Below are positions 23,317 to 35,027 of a stretch of DNA of 64,000 nt, piece by piece (positions within the stretch are counted from its first letter, which is position 1; the number at the start of each line of letters is the position of its first letter). The stretch is from DATKCT01 sp035513055. Lineage in GTDB: Bacteria > Verrucomicrobiota > Verrucomicrobiia > Verrucomicrobiales > DEV007. The stretch covers positions 5,284 through 69,283 of the forward strand of contig DATKCT010000008.1 in assembly GCA_035513055.1 (NCBI GenBank), read 5' to 3'. The position numbers were made by a program, and so were the translations under genes. Below the pieces are notes generated by a model. It saw only the letters and a list, made by a program, of their open reading frames with translations, searched no databases and was not told the DNA's origin.

Positions 23317-26001
23317 ATGCTCAAACTAGCACGACACTATTCATCTCGCGGTGCCCGCGTTGCCCGGGTGGGAAGGAGGAGAATCATCGCTTTTGCGGTG
23401 GCCGCCGCCGGGGCGGGCTCCATGATGTTTTCCGCGGCGGATGCCGCAGGCCGTAGCCGGGCGGGGCTGCAGGCCCTCTACGATTTCCGGTCCCAGGACG
23501 GAGATGTGGTGGAAGACCGTGCCAAAGCCGGCGAGCCCATCCATTTGAAAATCGAGAATCCGGAGGCCGTTCGCCGAGCCAACGGATCGCTCGAGGTCGT
23601 CGCCGACACGGTGATTCGAGCGGACGATTCGTCCGGGCGCCTCACCGAGGCGATCCGGAAATCGGGTGAACTTACCGTGGAAGCGTGGATCCGGCCGGCG
23701 GACACGGGCCTCACGGGACCGGCGCGCATCGTGACGCTTTCGAAGAACGGCAGCGAACGGAATTTTACGGTGGGACAGGACGGCGACCGCTTCGAGGTCC
23801 GTCTTCGCACGACGCGGGCCTCCACCAACGGAATGCCTTCGTTACCGGCGCCGGAGCAGAGCGTCGCAGCAGAACGGACTCATATCGTTTACACGCGGGA
23901 CCGCGGCGGGAGGGCATGTCTCTACGTCAACGGCGAGAAGAGGGCGGAGAACCGGGATCCCGGAAGCACCTCGAACTGGGACGGCTCAGCTCGATTCGCC
24001 CTGGCCAACGAGCTTTCCGGCGATCGTCCTTGGCGCGGGTCGTACTACTTGGTTGCGATCTACAGCCGGTCCCTGCTGCCCTTTGAGGTCGCCCGGCATT
24101 TCGAGGCGGGTCTCGATGTGGACCACGATGTTGAAGAAGGGGCCGATGTGGCTGGCGCGCGATTGTTCGATGAGGAGATCGCCCCGCTTTTGGCCCGGCA
24201 TTGTCTGGAATGTCATGATTCCAGCAATCGCAAAGGCAAGCTCGATCTTTCGAGGAAAGAAACGACGCTGGCCGGCGGCAACGACGGGCCTGCGATCGTG
24301 CCTGGAAAGCCAGAGGGGAGTCTGTTGTGGGAGTTGGTGGAATCCGGCGAGATGCCCGACGACCGGCCGGTGCTCTCGCAAAACGAAAAAGACCGGTTGC
24401 GCGAGTGGATTGAAGCCGGTGCTCCATGGACGAGCGAGGTCATCGATCCTTTGGCCCACAAGCGCGACGGGCGCACCGGACAGAACTGGGTGCGGCGCCT
24501 CACGCTGCGCGAATACATCGAGACGGTGCGCAGCGTGACCGGCGTCGATATTGCCGCGGAGGCGCGAGAGCTTTTGCCGGCGGACCTGCGAGCCGACGGA
24601 TTCAGCAACACGGCCTACAATCTGAATGTCGATCTCGAGCACGTGGACGCTTATGCCCGCTTGGCCAAGATCATCGTGAGTCGCATGAATCCGGGGCAGT
24701 TCTCGAAGGAGTTCGACAAGAAGCGCAGGTTCACCGACGACGACAAGGGAGAACTGATTTCGAATATGGGCAGATGGATCCTGCGCGGTCCGGTCGAGGA
24801 TCACGAGATCATTGCGTATCGCGGGATTGCGACGGCGGCGGCGGCGGCGGGCGGAACCTACGAAGATTCCGTGGCCCTCATCATCCAGGCCATGTTGCAA
24901 TCGCCACGCTTTCTGTACCGGATCGAGAAGCAGCTTGGGGACGGCAGTCCCTGGCCGGTGGACGCTTACGAACTGGCTTCCCGGATGAGCTACATCATCT
25001 GGGGCAGCCCGCCGGATCGCGAACTGATGCGGGCGGCAGAGAAGGGGGAATTGCACGAAAGGGACCGGCTAGCCGGTCAGATCCAGCGGATGCTCGAGGA
25101 TCCTCGCGCGGTCGAACATTCCATCCGGTTCATCGAGGAATGGTTGGATCTCGATCGCCTGGAGAATTTGCAGCCGAGCCGGGAGCGGTATCCCCATTGG
25201 GATCCCGAGCTTGCGGCTGATATGCGGGAGGAGACCAGGGAATACTTTCGGGAGGTTGTATGGGAACAGAAACGCCCGCTGGCCAGTCTCTTCAATACCA
25301 AGGTCGCATTTCTGACGCCGCGTCTGGCCCGGCACTACGGACTGGAATACGCGAGTGCGGATGGGGATCCCGGTCGCGTCGAGCGTCACGATCTCTCGGG
25401 GGTGAAGGCCCGGGGAGGACTCCTCACGCAGGGCAGCATTTTGACCGTTGGCGGGGACGACGCTTCCATGGTCACGCGGGGGCTTTTCGTGCTTCACGAC
25501 GTCCTCCGCGGCGGGGTCAAAGACCCTCCTCCGGGGACAGACACGACGCCTGTGCCCTCGGAGCCGGGGCGCTCGCAGCGGGCGGTTTCCGAGGAGCGGA
25601 TTGCGAACCAGAATTGTGGGGGATGCCATTCGAAGTTCGAGCCGCTGGCCTTTGGCTTGGAACGTTTCGATGGGCTGGGGGCCTACCGGGAGACCGATGC
25701 CTTCGGGAACGCCTTGCGCGAGGATGGCGAGGTGCTGATTCCGGGGGAGGCCGAGGCCACTCCTTACGATTCGGTGGAAGAACTCATGGATTTCTTGGCC
25801 TCCAACGAGCGTGTGCAGGAGACGCTGACTTGGAAAGCGGCGCAATTTGCGTTGGGGCGGCCTTTGGTTGGGACGGACGAAGCGGTTTTGAAGGAGATTC
25901 ACCGCGAAACCCAAGAAAAGGGCGCCACCTATCAAGCGTTGATCGCGGCCATCGTGATGAGCGATATGGTGCAGATGACCCGCACGGAACCGGCAGAGTG
26001 A
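23317..26001 (+). CDS. LamG-DUF1592 planctomycete-type cytochrome protein
   Basis: The 894-residue secreted protein has GAGGAAG before the ATG and a signal helix at about 22-44. Order of parts: a LamG/concanavalin-like domain (about 50-265); a c-type heme motif C-L-E-C-H (296-300, PSCyt1 type); a DUF1587-like region near 390; DUF1595/1592 around 500-650 (E-L-A-S-R-M-S-Y-I-I-W, R-F-I-E-E-W-L-D-L); DUF1588 with a second heme-like C-G-G-C-H near 768; and a DUF1585-like C-terminus. It is paired with the DUF1552 gene 142 bases downstream, the standard arrangement in Planctomycetota/Verrucomicrobiota. The pair is probably extracytoplasmic and membrane-associated; the reaction is unknown. A LamG domain at the front is one of several known variants. 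Confidence 0.88.
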   Translation: MLKLARHYSSRGARVARVGRRRIIAFAVAAAGAGSMMFSAADAAGRSRAGLQALYDFRSQDGDVVEDRAKAGEPIHLKIENPEAVRRANGSLEVVADTVIRADDSSGRLTEAIRKSGELTVEAWIRPADTGLTGPARIVTLSKNGSERNFTVGQDGDRFEVRLRTTRASTNGMPSLPAPEQSVAAERTHIVYTRDRGGRACLYVNGEKRAENRDPGSTSNWDGSARFALANELSGDRPWRGSYYLVAIYSRSLLPFEVARHFEAGLDVDHDVEEGADVAGARLFDEEIAPLLARHCLECHDSSNRKGKLDLSRKETTLAGGNDGPAIVPGKPEGSLLWELVESGEMPDDRPVLSQNEKDRLREWIEAGAPWTSEVIDPLAHKRDGRTGQNWVRRLTLREYIETVRSVTGVDIAAEARELLPADLRADGFSNTAYNLNVDLEHVDAYARLAKIIVSRMNPGQFSKEFDKKRRFTDDDKGELISNMGRWILRGPVEDHEIIAYRGIATAAAAAGGTYEDSVALIIQAMLQSPRFLYRIEKQLGDGSPWPVDAYELASRMSYIIWGSPPDRELMRAAEKGELHERDRLAGQIQRMLEDPRAVEHSIRFIEEWLDLDRLENLQPSRERYPHWDPELAADMREETREYFREVVWEQKRPLASLFNTKVAFLTPRLARHYGLEYASADGDPGRVERHDLSGVKARGGLLTQGSILTVGGDDASMVTRGLFVLHDVLRGGVKDPPPGTDTTPVPSEPGRSQRAVSEERIANQNCGGCHSKFEPLAFGLERFDGLGAYRETDAFGNALREDGEVLIPGEAEATPYDSVEELMDFLASNERVQETLTWKAAQFALGRPLVGTDEAVLKEIHRETQEKGATYQALIAAIVMSDMVQMTRTEPAE

Positions 26002-26143
26002 CTTCGAGATTTTCGCGATCGAGACCGTTTGACCGGAGGCGGTGGGAGCGGCTCGGTTTTCTGGTTTCTTCTCGGCGGGATTGTGCGAGTTTGCTCGCTG
26101 CGGCCGGGCCGGCCGGCATTGAACCCATTATCCTAACAGAACC

Positions 26144-27592
26144 ATGAGAAATGCGCTCATCAACCGGCGAACGATGCTCAAGGGATTGGGAGGCATCGGA
26201 ATTGGACTTCCTTTGCTCGAGGAGATGCTGCCGTCCGCCGCGGCTGCGGCCTCGACCTCGACCTCGACTGCCGCGACGGTTCCGGTGCGGGCATTCAATG
26301 TCTTTTTTGGCTTGGGAATCCCGGCGCCGCTTCAGCAGGAAGGCTTCGACGGGGTCCTGGAACCGCTGAAGCCTTTGCGCGAGCAGCTCCTGCTCCTGCG
26401 CAACGTCGACCAAGTGCGTTGTGATGAATCGGGCATCAACGCTCACTTTGACGGAGCCTCGGGGGCGTTCACGGCCACGCCGCCCAATGGGGAAGCGCGG
26501 GCCGGAGGCGCGTCGATCGACCAAGTTGTCCGCGCCGCTCACTACCCCGAGGGTCTTCCTCCGGGGGTAGCTCCGACCGTGGTGGCCGGGACGTTTTTCC
26601 GCCGCAGCCGGGTCAGCCGCTATGTGCACAGCTACAACGCGGACGGGACGGTGGCGGCGAACATGCAGGAGCGTCCGCGCGACCTGTTCGAGCGGGTATT
26701 CGGCACGGTCGAGCTTGGCGGCGACGATAGCGAAGCGGGGCTGCGGCAGCGGAGACTGGAGCGGAGCGTGCTCGATGCGGTGCTGGATCAGTATCACTAT
26801 TATACCGGTTCCCACTCGCCGTTAGGCGCGGCGTCGAAGAGCCGGGTCCGCGATCATCTCGACCGGGTGCGTGAGTTCGAGCAGCGGGCCTACGCCATGG
26901 GCGATCGGGTGGAGGGTGGACCGGAGTTGCCCCCGCGCTCGCTGCTGGCGCACGGAGGCCAGGCGGATCCGGGTGGCGAGGGCATCGACATCACCCTTGA
27001 GGAACTCACATCGGAATGGCGACTTATGGCCGATCTCTACGCTTTGGCGATTCAGATGGACCGGGTTCGATTCGGCTCCGTCACTTTCCTGGCTGCCGGA
27101 GAGCGGATTCGCCTGAGCGGTGAGTATGAATACGACGGCCGGAAGATTTTCACCTTCGACGATGCCGGCCAGCACCGGGCTACGGGCTCGCAGGGATGCA
27201 GCCACGAGTGGTGGCACCAGTTCAATCCGAAGAAGGAAAACGAGGCGCTTCGGGCGCACGCGCACATGAAAATGCGAGAGGTCGCTTATTTTCTGAACCG
27301 CTTGAACACCGAAGACTGTCGCGAGTCGAACGGCCGCACGATCTTGGAGAACTCGCTGATCACGATATCGACCGAATCGGGAGACGGGCGTCATGACGAC
27401 GTCAAACGGGAACTCTCGGGAGTCTTTCACGCGATCACGGGCGCCAACGGCCGTTTCAAGACCGGGGAAATCGTGGACGTGGGGGCGGAAGGCATCGACG
27501 TCTACAACACGATGCTGGACGCGATGGGGGCATCCCACCGGCTGGGGCCGAACGATCGTGAAGGGCGGCGGGTAGAAGCGATACGGGCTTGA
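26144..27592 (+). CDS. DUF1552 secreted protein
   Basis: The 482-residue protein has an N-terminal Tat-like segment N-R-R-T-M-L-K-G-L-G-G-I-G-I-G-L-P-L-L-E, as in DUF1552 proteins (and related DUF1501 families). Other family segments are F-N-V-F-F-G-L-G-I-P (about 50), D-G-A-S-G-A-F-T-A-T-P, S-R-Y-V-H-S-Y-N near 160, and G-S-Q-G-C-S-H-E-W-W-H-Q near 350. It always follows a DUF1592-type gene in this group of bacteria. Likely exported folded through Tat. No function is established for the family. Confidence 0.9.
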   Translation: MRNALINRRTMLKGLGGIGIGLPLLEEMLPSAAAAASTSTSTAATVPVRAFNVFFGLGIPAPLQQEGFDGVLEPLKPLREQLLLLRNVDQVRCDESGINAHFDGASGAFTATPPNGEARAGGASIDQVVRAAHYPEGLPPGVAPTVVAGTFFRRSRVSRYVHSYNADGTVAANMQERPRDLFERVFGTVELGGDDSEAGLRQRRLERSVLDAVLDQYHYYTGSHSPLGAASKSRVRDHLDRVREFEQRAYAMGDRVEGGPELPPRSLLAHGGQADPGGEGIDITLEELTSEWRLMADLYALAIQMDRVRFGSVTFLAAGERIRLSGEYEYDGRKIFTFDDAGQHRATGSQGCSHEWWHQFNPKKENEALRAHAHMKMREVAYFLNRLNTEDCRESNGRTILENSLITISTESGDGRHDDVKRELSGVFHAITGANGRFKTGEIVDVGAEGIDVYNTMLDAMGASHRLGPNDREGRRVEAIRA

Positions 27593-27604
27593 GCCCCGTG
27601 GGAT

Positions 27605-27714
27605 GGGGTGCAGCGCGCCACAGCAGAAAGGGTATGGGCAGCGGTGTCGCGGGCGTCGTACTGGCCGGTGTCGCTGGGGGGTGCAGCGCGCCACAGCAGA
27701 AAGCGTATCGGCAG
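27605..27714 (+). repeat. Direct repeat, copies C of the interspersed family
   Basis: Two units of 37 bases start at 27605 and 27678, 73 bases apart. Each begins GGGGTGCAGCGCGCCACAG and ends with CAGAAAG(G/C)GTAT(G/C)GGCAG. The same string (reverse complement) forms the left arm of the element at 45685-45867. It lies in the 263-base gap between the DUF1552 and ROK genes, which holds no other recognisable feature. Confidence 0.65.
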
Positions 27715-27855
27715 AGTCGCTTGAATTCGGCGGTGGCGGCATCTAGGATCCCATTGCGCTTCCCACGCGCGTTCACTCTGAGGCCTGCGGACGGATCCGG
27801 TTGCGCCGCCTAAGCGGAGGAGCGGATTCGCGGAGGAGGCGCGCTGGCGCTGCCC

Positions 27856-28914
27856 ATGAACGGAGACTGTTCGGCCATTTATATCGGGTTTATTCTCGGC
27901 GGTGAGCGTTTGATGGGACGGATGTACACGGGGTCGGGCGAACCGTTGGGAGTGACCGTGCTGGAAGTCGAGATCGAGGCGGAGCAAGGTCCGGAAGGGT
28001 TTCTCCGCAATTTGGGCAAACTGACGACGCTGTTGCTGCGCGAATCCGGAGCGAATTGGACAGCAGTGCGGGGAATTGGCGTCGGGCTGCCCGCGCCCTT
28101 GAAGGACGGCATCGTCCAAGACCGCGCCAACATGGAGCATCCGGCCTGGACGAATTGGCCGGCGGAAGTTCGACTGGTGCAGTACTTCGAGGGGATGCCG
28201 GTGGTGATCGAAAATGACGCCAATCTCGCGGCTTACGGTGAGTGGACCACGCAGAATGGCGCGCGGCGACACGATCTGATCGTGGTGGTGGCCATTGGCA
28301 CGGGGATCGGCGGGGGCATCATTTTGGGCGGAGGAATTTTTCGCGGTCAGGGCGCGGCGGGAGAGTTTGGGAGATTTCGCATGACCATGGATCCCTACGC
28401 ATTCTGGTATCCTGGGCGCAAAGGGACGGCGCGTGAGGACACGGTCGAGTATTTCGCGTCGCAGTTGGCCATGGCCCGTCAGTTGGAGGAGCGATTCGCC
28501 GATGCCCGCTTCGATCCCGAGCACCGGCATCCGTTGCGCGAGGTGGGAAGGAGCAATACGGGCGGTCTGAACTTTCACCGGATGGCGGAGGAAGCGGCCC
28601 GGTTTGCCGATGAGGGCGACGAGCTGTGCCTGGGACTGTTCCGCTTGCGCGAAGAGGCGATCGGGCAGCTTTTGTTCTCGGTGGGGCTGATGTTCAATCC
28701 GCATGGCTTCATTTTGGGCGGGCACACCATCGCCACCATGTCTGCTGCGTTTCGGGAGAAGTTCATCAACAGAGTGAAGGAGCAAATGGTGAAGCGATTG
28801 CAGCCGGTCCTGCCGGGATACGAGTACGACGTGGTCGCGGCCAAACTCGGCGATGAAGCCGCCGTATTTGGTTCGGCCATGTTGGCCCGCGACTCGGCCG
28901 GAGTGCAGGTCTGA
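27856..28914 (+). CDS. ROK-family sugar kinase/regulator
   Basis: The 352-residue protein fits the ROK fold. An N-terminal I-Y-I-G-F-I-L-G-G segment, which is not the usual D-x-G-G-T phosphate loop, is followed by G-I-G-V-G-L-P-A-P, then E-N-D-A-N-L-A-A-Y-G-E-W, and I-G-T-G-I-G-G-G-I with G-A-A-G-E-F-G near 150-180. The CXCGXXGCXE zinc motif of many ROK proteins is absent, and the active-site area may be altered. No helix-turn-helix is seen, so it is an enzyme-type ROK protein (glucokinase or N-acetylmannosamine kinase are typical). The adjacent sialidase fusion makes an amino-sugar substrate attractive but unproven. Confidence 0.75.
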   Translation: MNGDCSAIYIGFILGGERLMGRMYTGSGEPLGVTVLEVEIEAEQGPEGFLRNLGKLTTLLLRESGANWTAVRGIGVGLPAPLKDGIVQDRANMEHPAWTNWPAEVRLVQYFEGMPVVIENDANLAAYGEWTTQNGARRHDLIVVVAIGTGIGGGIILGGGIFRGQGAAGEFGRFRMTMDPYAFWYPGRKGTAREDTVEYFASQLAMARQLEERFADARFDPEHRHPLREVGRSNTGGLNFHRMAEEAARFADEGDELCLGLFRLREEAIGQLLFSVGLMFNPHGFILGGHTIATMSAAFREKFINRVKEQMVKRLQPVLPGYEYDVVAAKLGDEAAVFGSAMLARDSAGVQV

Positions 28915-28962
28915 CGACACAGGTCGTCTGGCGCATGGCGCCTGTTTCGCGGAGTCGAGATC

Positions 28963-31437
28963 ATGCCGAAAATCTCCACCTGGGTCGCCCTGTGTGTGGT
29001 CATGGTGCTGGCCATGACCGCGACGGGTATTCTCTTGTACCGGCTTACGGAAGAGGAAGAACAGCGGTGGGAGTTTTACGCGTTTCAAGCGGACGTGACC
29101 ATTCCCCTCGGACATCGCTGCATGGGTGTGTTGCCGCGCAAGGCGGAACAGATTGCTTCTCCCTTGGAGGCGCGCGGTTTTGTGCTGCGGGGCCGGGGGT
29201 CGCCGGTGGTCTTCGTGGGGTTGGATTGGTGCGAGATTCGCAATGACGCATACACATTATGGCGAGAGGCTCTGGCGCAAGCGGCGCAGACTCAGCCGGA
29301 CCGGGTGCTGCTGTGGTGTGTGCATCAACACGACGCTCCGCTGACGGATCAGACCGCGGCTGCGCTGCTCGAAGACGCGGGATTGGGCGGAGAACTCTTC
29401 GATGTGGCCTTTCAGGAAGCGGCGATCAACAGGGTGACGACGGCGCTTCGCGAAGCCGAGGGGCAAAGGCGGCCGCTCACTCATATCGGGACTGGAGCGG
29501 CCCGGGTGGAAAGAATCGCCTCGAGCCGAAGAGTGAGGTTGGAAAACGGCGCGATTACCTTCGAGCGGGGCTCGCGCAGCGGCGCGGACCCCTTCATGGC
29601 CGAAGCTCCAGAAGGCTTGATCGATCCTTGGTTGCGATGTTTGACGTTTTGGTCCGGTGAAGAGCCTTTGGCGGCGCTGCATGTCTACGCGACGCATCCC
29701 ATGAGCCGTTATGGCGAGGGAGAAGTGAGCAGCGACTTTCCCGGGAAAGCCAGGACGCGCTTGCAGGCGGAAACGCCCGGAGTGATGCAAATCTATGCCT
29801 CGGGCTGCAGCGGCGACCTGACCGCGGGAAAGTACAACGACGGTTCTCCGGAGAGCCGGGAGATGTTGGCGGACCGGCTCTATCAAGGCATGCGCCGGGC
29901 CTGGGAGACGGGGAAACGGGTTCCTTTAACGGAACTGGAGGTGAGGACATCGCCGTTGCTTCTGCCCTACCGGCAGGATCAGGAGTACTCGGCGCCGGCG
30001 TTGGAGGACACGTTGCGGGATTCCGAGAAGCCGGAGCGGGACCGGATTCTGGCGGCGATGGGCCTGAGCACTTTGTTGGGGCGACGATCGAGGGCTCAGG
30101 ACTTGGCTTTGACCGCCGTTGATCTGGGAGGAGCGCAAGTGCTGCTCTTTCCCGGAGAGACCTTCGTGGGATACCAGAGCATGGCGCAGAAACTGCGAGA
30201 GGGGGGAGAGGTTTTTTGTATCGGCTATGGCGATTGCTGGCCTGGTTACATTCCGATGGAACGGGATTACGCGGAAGGTTTTCGCGACGACTGGAGCTGG
30301 GTGGGACCGGGATCCGAGTTGGCCATGCGCCGGGCTTTGTGGGCGGTACTGCCGGATTCCGCGGCGCGGTGGACTGGGACGGCGGAAGGAAGATGGGCGG
30401 AAGGCTATGCCGTCGACGTGTATGCCGCGAGCCAGGAGCACCCGCGCTACAGCGAGGGATCGGTGGCCCGGTTTCCGGATGGACGATTGCTCCACGCGGT
30501 CACGGAGTTTTCCGAAGCGGCGGAAGACGACGCCCCGGCGCGGTTGGTGTTGCGGGAGTCTATGGATGGTGGGCGGACCTGGGGAGAGCTTCGCGTGCTT
30601 GTGCCGAATGAAGGCGGGCGCAATGTCATGTCCGTAAGCCTGCTTGCCTTGCAGAGCCCGGAGCAATCTGGACTTGGGCTGTTTTATCTGATCAAAAATG
30701 GACCGTCCGATTTGCGGGTGCGGATGCGTTTGTCGGAGGACGGCGGAGCGAGCTTTGGCGAGGCCATCGATCTGTGCCGGCGCCCGGGTTATCATGTGAT
30801 GAACAACGACCGGGTGCTGCAGTTGAGCGGCGGGAGGGTTCTCTGTCCGGTAGCCTGGACTTCCGATGTGGAGACGGAGAATCGTTTCGAGGCGTTCTGT
30901 CTGTATTCCGACGATGGCGGGCGTGGCTGGGAAGAAGGCTCGGGGAGCGTGGTTTTGCCCGGGCGCGGCGCGATGGAGCCGGGCTTGATCGAAAGGCGGG
31001 ACGGAAGCGTGGTGATGTATGTGCGGACGCAGTTAGGAGAGATTTATGGGAGCCTGTCTACCGACGGCGGGGAGACTTGGGATGAGCCGAGAGCCTGGGG
31101 TGTGCCGAGCCCGGAATCTCCGGCGACGGTGCGCCGGATACCGCAAACGGGGGACTGGTTGATGCTATGGAATCCGCTCGTCCGCGAGGGGGAGGATCAC
31201 GGAGGCCCGAGGCGGCCCTTGGCGGCGGCGGTTTCCCCGGACGAAGGGCGGACCTGGAAACCGTGGCGGGTGCTGGAGGATGAGGAAGGAAAGAGTTACG
31301 CCTACACGAGCCTGACTTTTGATCGGGGCAGCGCGTTGTTGACCTATGGGATTGGCGACGAGAGCACAGGGCGGATCAGTTCGCGCTTCCGGGCCGTTCC
31401 GGTGACTTGGTTCTATGGGGAGCACGCCGAGGATTGA
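28963..31437 (+). CDS. Ceramidase-like domain fused to a sialidase-type BNR propeller
   Basis: The 824-residue protein has an N-terminal membrane anchor or signal helix (about 7-26). The first half (about 40-440) resembles the neutral/alkaline ceramidase fold family: R-A-D/Q-A-D-V-T-I-P-L-G-H-R, F-V-G-L-D-W-C-E-I-R, L-W-C-V-H-Q-H-D-A-P (metal-binding His), and the late F-P-G-E-T-F-V-G-Y and D-C-W-P-G-Y-I-P. The second half carries five Asp-boxes: S-M-D-G-G-R-T-W, S-E-D-G-G-A-S-F, S-D-D-G-G-R-G-W, S-T-D-G-G-E-T-W and S-P-D-E-G-R-T-W. This is a sialidase-type propeller. Both parts would be outside the cytoplasm. Whether both catalytic sites are complete cannot be judged without alignment. It follows the ROK gene by 48 bases. 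Confidence 0.75.
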   Translation: MPKISTWVALCVVMVLAMTATGILLYRLTEEEEQRWEFYAFQADVTIPLGHRCMGVLPRKAEQIASPLEARGFVLRGRGSPVVFVGLDWCEIRNDAYTLWREALAQAAQTQPDRVLLWCVHQHDAPLTDQTAAALLEDAGLGGELFDVAFQEAAINRVTTALREAEGQRRPLTHIGTGAARVERIASSRRVRLENGAITFERGSRSGADPFMAEAPEGLIDPWLRCLTFWSGEEPLAALHVYATHPMSRYGEGEVSSDFPGKARTRLQAETPGVMQIYASGCSGDLTAGKYNDGSPESREMLADRLYQGMRRAWETGKRVPLTELEVRTSPLLLPYRQDQEYSAPALEDTLRDSEKPERDRILAAMGLSTLLGRRSRAQDLALTAVDLGGAQVLLFPGETFVGYQSMAQKLREGGEVFCIGYGDCWPGYIPMERDYAEGFRDDWSWVGPGSELAMRRALWAVLPDSAARWTGTAEGRWAEGYAVDVYAASQEHPRYSEGSVARFPDGRLLHAVTEFSEAAEDDAPARLVLRESMDGGRTWGELRVLVPNEGGRNVMSVSLLALQSPEQSGLGLFYLIKNGPSDLRVRMRLSEDGGASFGEAIDLCRRPGYHVMNNDRVLQLSGGRVLCPVAWTSDVETENRFEAFCLYSDDGGRGWEEGSGSVVLPGRGAMEPGLIERRDGSVVMYVRTQLGEIYGSLSTDGGETWDEPRAWGVPSPESPATVRRIPQTGDWLMLWNPLVREGEDHGGPRRPLAAAVSPDEGRTWKPWRVLEDEEGKSYAYTSLTFDRGSALLTYGIGDESTGRISSRFRAVPVTWFYGEHAED

Positions 31438-31584
31438 CGGCAAGGAGAGCCGGGGTGCGCCTCGGAAGGAAACCGAAGGGAGGGGCTTGGCCCACTGGTT
31501 GCATAAGCCCAGCTTGCGGCCTCGCAGATGATGCGCCCCACGATCAGGGCCACGGCACACTCCAACCTTTATGCTCATGACCAC

Positions 31585-33801
<2,217 letters not shown>

Positions 33802-33811
33802 CGGCGTGAGT

Positions 33812-34774
33812 TCAGGGCGATTCGGGTTGTGGGCTTCGGCTCAATTGCACCCAGAACTTGGCGAAGAAGCCGGTGAGAAGCACGACGCCGAGGGGGACGA
33901 GGCCGGTCTTGAGGTTGCTGCCTAACCAGGGAGCGGCTTCGCGCAGAGCGGGACTCCGGTCCGTGAGGGCTTGGTAGATTTGCAGGCCGAAGACCCAGCC
34001 GGTGTGCAGGCCGATGGCGAGCCACAGAGAGCGCGTGCGGAGCCGGGCGGAAGCAAGGACCCAGCCGATGAGAAAGAGGGTCAGAAATTCGGCGAGGAGC
34101 GGAACGGGTTCCACGAAGCGGTGGAAGATTCTTGCAGTTTGCTGGAAACCGCTGAGCCAGGTGACGTCGGATGCGGCGATGACGGAGTCCGGAGGTTTGA
34201 GGAAATGGAGGACGGCGTAGAGAAAGGTGGTGGACACAACGGCCCAAAGGGTGGGGAGCGTTCGCAGGAAAAGGGCGAGGATGACTCCGCGGAAGAACCA
34301 TTCTTCAAGGAGTCCGATGACGGGCGCCCGGACGAAGATGGGAGGAATTCTTTCCCAGCGGGGCTCGTTCTCGGGGACGTAGTAACCGAGCCGCAGCAGA
34401 ATGCCGCCGAGGAGGAGAAGGAAGCCCGCGGAGAGGAAGAATCCGGCGAGAAGATCGGGGAACCAGACCGGGTTGGTCTGCAAGCCGAGCCCGCCCTGGC
34501 GACTGGTCCGCAGGCAGCGAAATACGGGGAGCAGCAGGGCCAGCGCGGCAATGAGGACGGCGCGGTTGAAGTAGCGGCTGAAGTCGCCGCGCTCGAGGGC
34601 GTTTTCCAACCAATGCAATCCAGGCAGATCGAGCGTCCCGCTGGCGACCAGATTTTTGCCGCCTACGAAGAGCCAGGGCGCGAGGAGGGATCCGGCAAGG
34701 ACGACGCCGAGGAAATAGAGAGCGAGAACGAGCAGTTCGTTGGATTCTCGCCGGGGCACGCGCATACCTCCCAT
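33812..34774 (-). CDS. CPBP-family intramembrane protease
   Basis: The 320-residue protein has about eight hydrophobic segments. The catalytic motif L-L-E-E-W-F-F-R-G (Glu-Glu-x-x-x-Arg) lies near residue 157, followed by Y-A-V-L-H-F (catalytic His) and I-G-L-H-T-G-W-V (second His), as in CAAX/Abi (CPBP) proteases. It starts 982 bases before the glycosyltransferase gene and ends 10 bases before priA, with which it is probably co-transcribed. Substrates of bacterial members are mostly unknown. Confidence 0.85.
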   Translation of the reverse strand: MGGMRVPRRESNELLVLALYFLGVVLAGSLLAPWLFVGGKNLVASGTLDLPGLHWLENALERGDFSRYFNRAVLIAALALLLPVFRCLRTSRQGGLGLQTNPVWFPDLLAGFFLSAGFLLLLGGILLRLGYYVPENEPRWERIPPIFVRAPVIGLLEEWFFRGVILALFLRTLPTLWAVVSTTFLYAVLHFLKPPDSVIAASDVTWLSGFQQTARIFHRFVEPVPLLAEFLTLFLIGWVLASARLRTRSLWLAIGLHTGWVFGLQIYQALTDRSPALREAAPWLGSNLKTGLVPLGVVLLTGFFAKFWVQLSRSPQPESP

Positions 34775-34879
34775 GTTGGGGCCGTGCTCGTCAACCGGAT
34801 TGAGCCCGGTTGAGGGTCCGGTGACTCTTGTGCGATCTCATGCCGCCACCCTGGACCCGCCGCGACTGTCCGTCAACTT

Positions 34880-34907
34880 TTGTATTTTGTGTCTGACACA
34901 TTATGTT
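34880..34907 (+). promoter_or_regulatory. Candidate promoter overlapped by a palindromic operator
   Basis: TTGTAT (34880-34885) and TATGTT (34902-34907) are 16 bases apart and could be -35 and -10 boxes. Between them lies TGTGTCTGACACA (34888-34900), arms TGTGTC/GACACA around one base. The region is AT-rich compared with its surroundings and is 120 bases upstream of the rhodanese ATG. It may also serve the divergent CPBP protease gene. This is by eye only. Confidence 0.35.
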
Positions 34908-35027
34908 ACAGGTGATTCTTCTGCGACCGCGCGTCGCGGCAGCTCAGGGCGGGGGAGAACGGTCGCTTCGCGGCAAGCGGAGGGCGGGAGATGTTGACAG
35001 GTCTGGGAGGGGCGGGAGTGTAGGTCC

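Noticed and set aside
28913..28942. Two small hairpins between the ROK and ceramidase-like genes
   Set aside because: GACGAC-ACAG-GTCGTC and GGCGC-ATG-GCGCC are short and lack a T-run. They sit within a probable operon and were not called as terminators.
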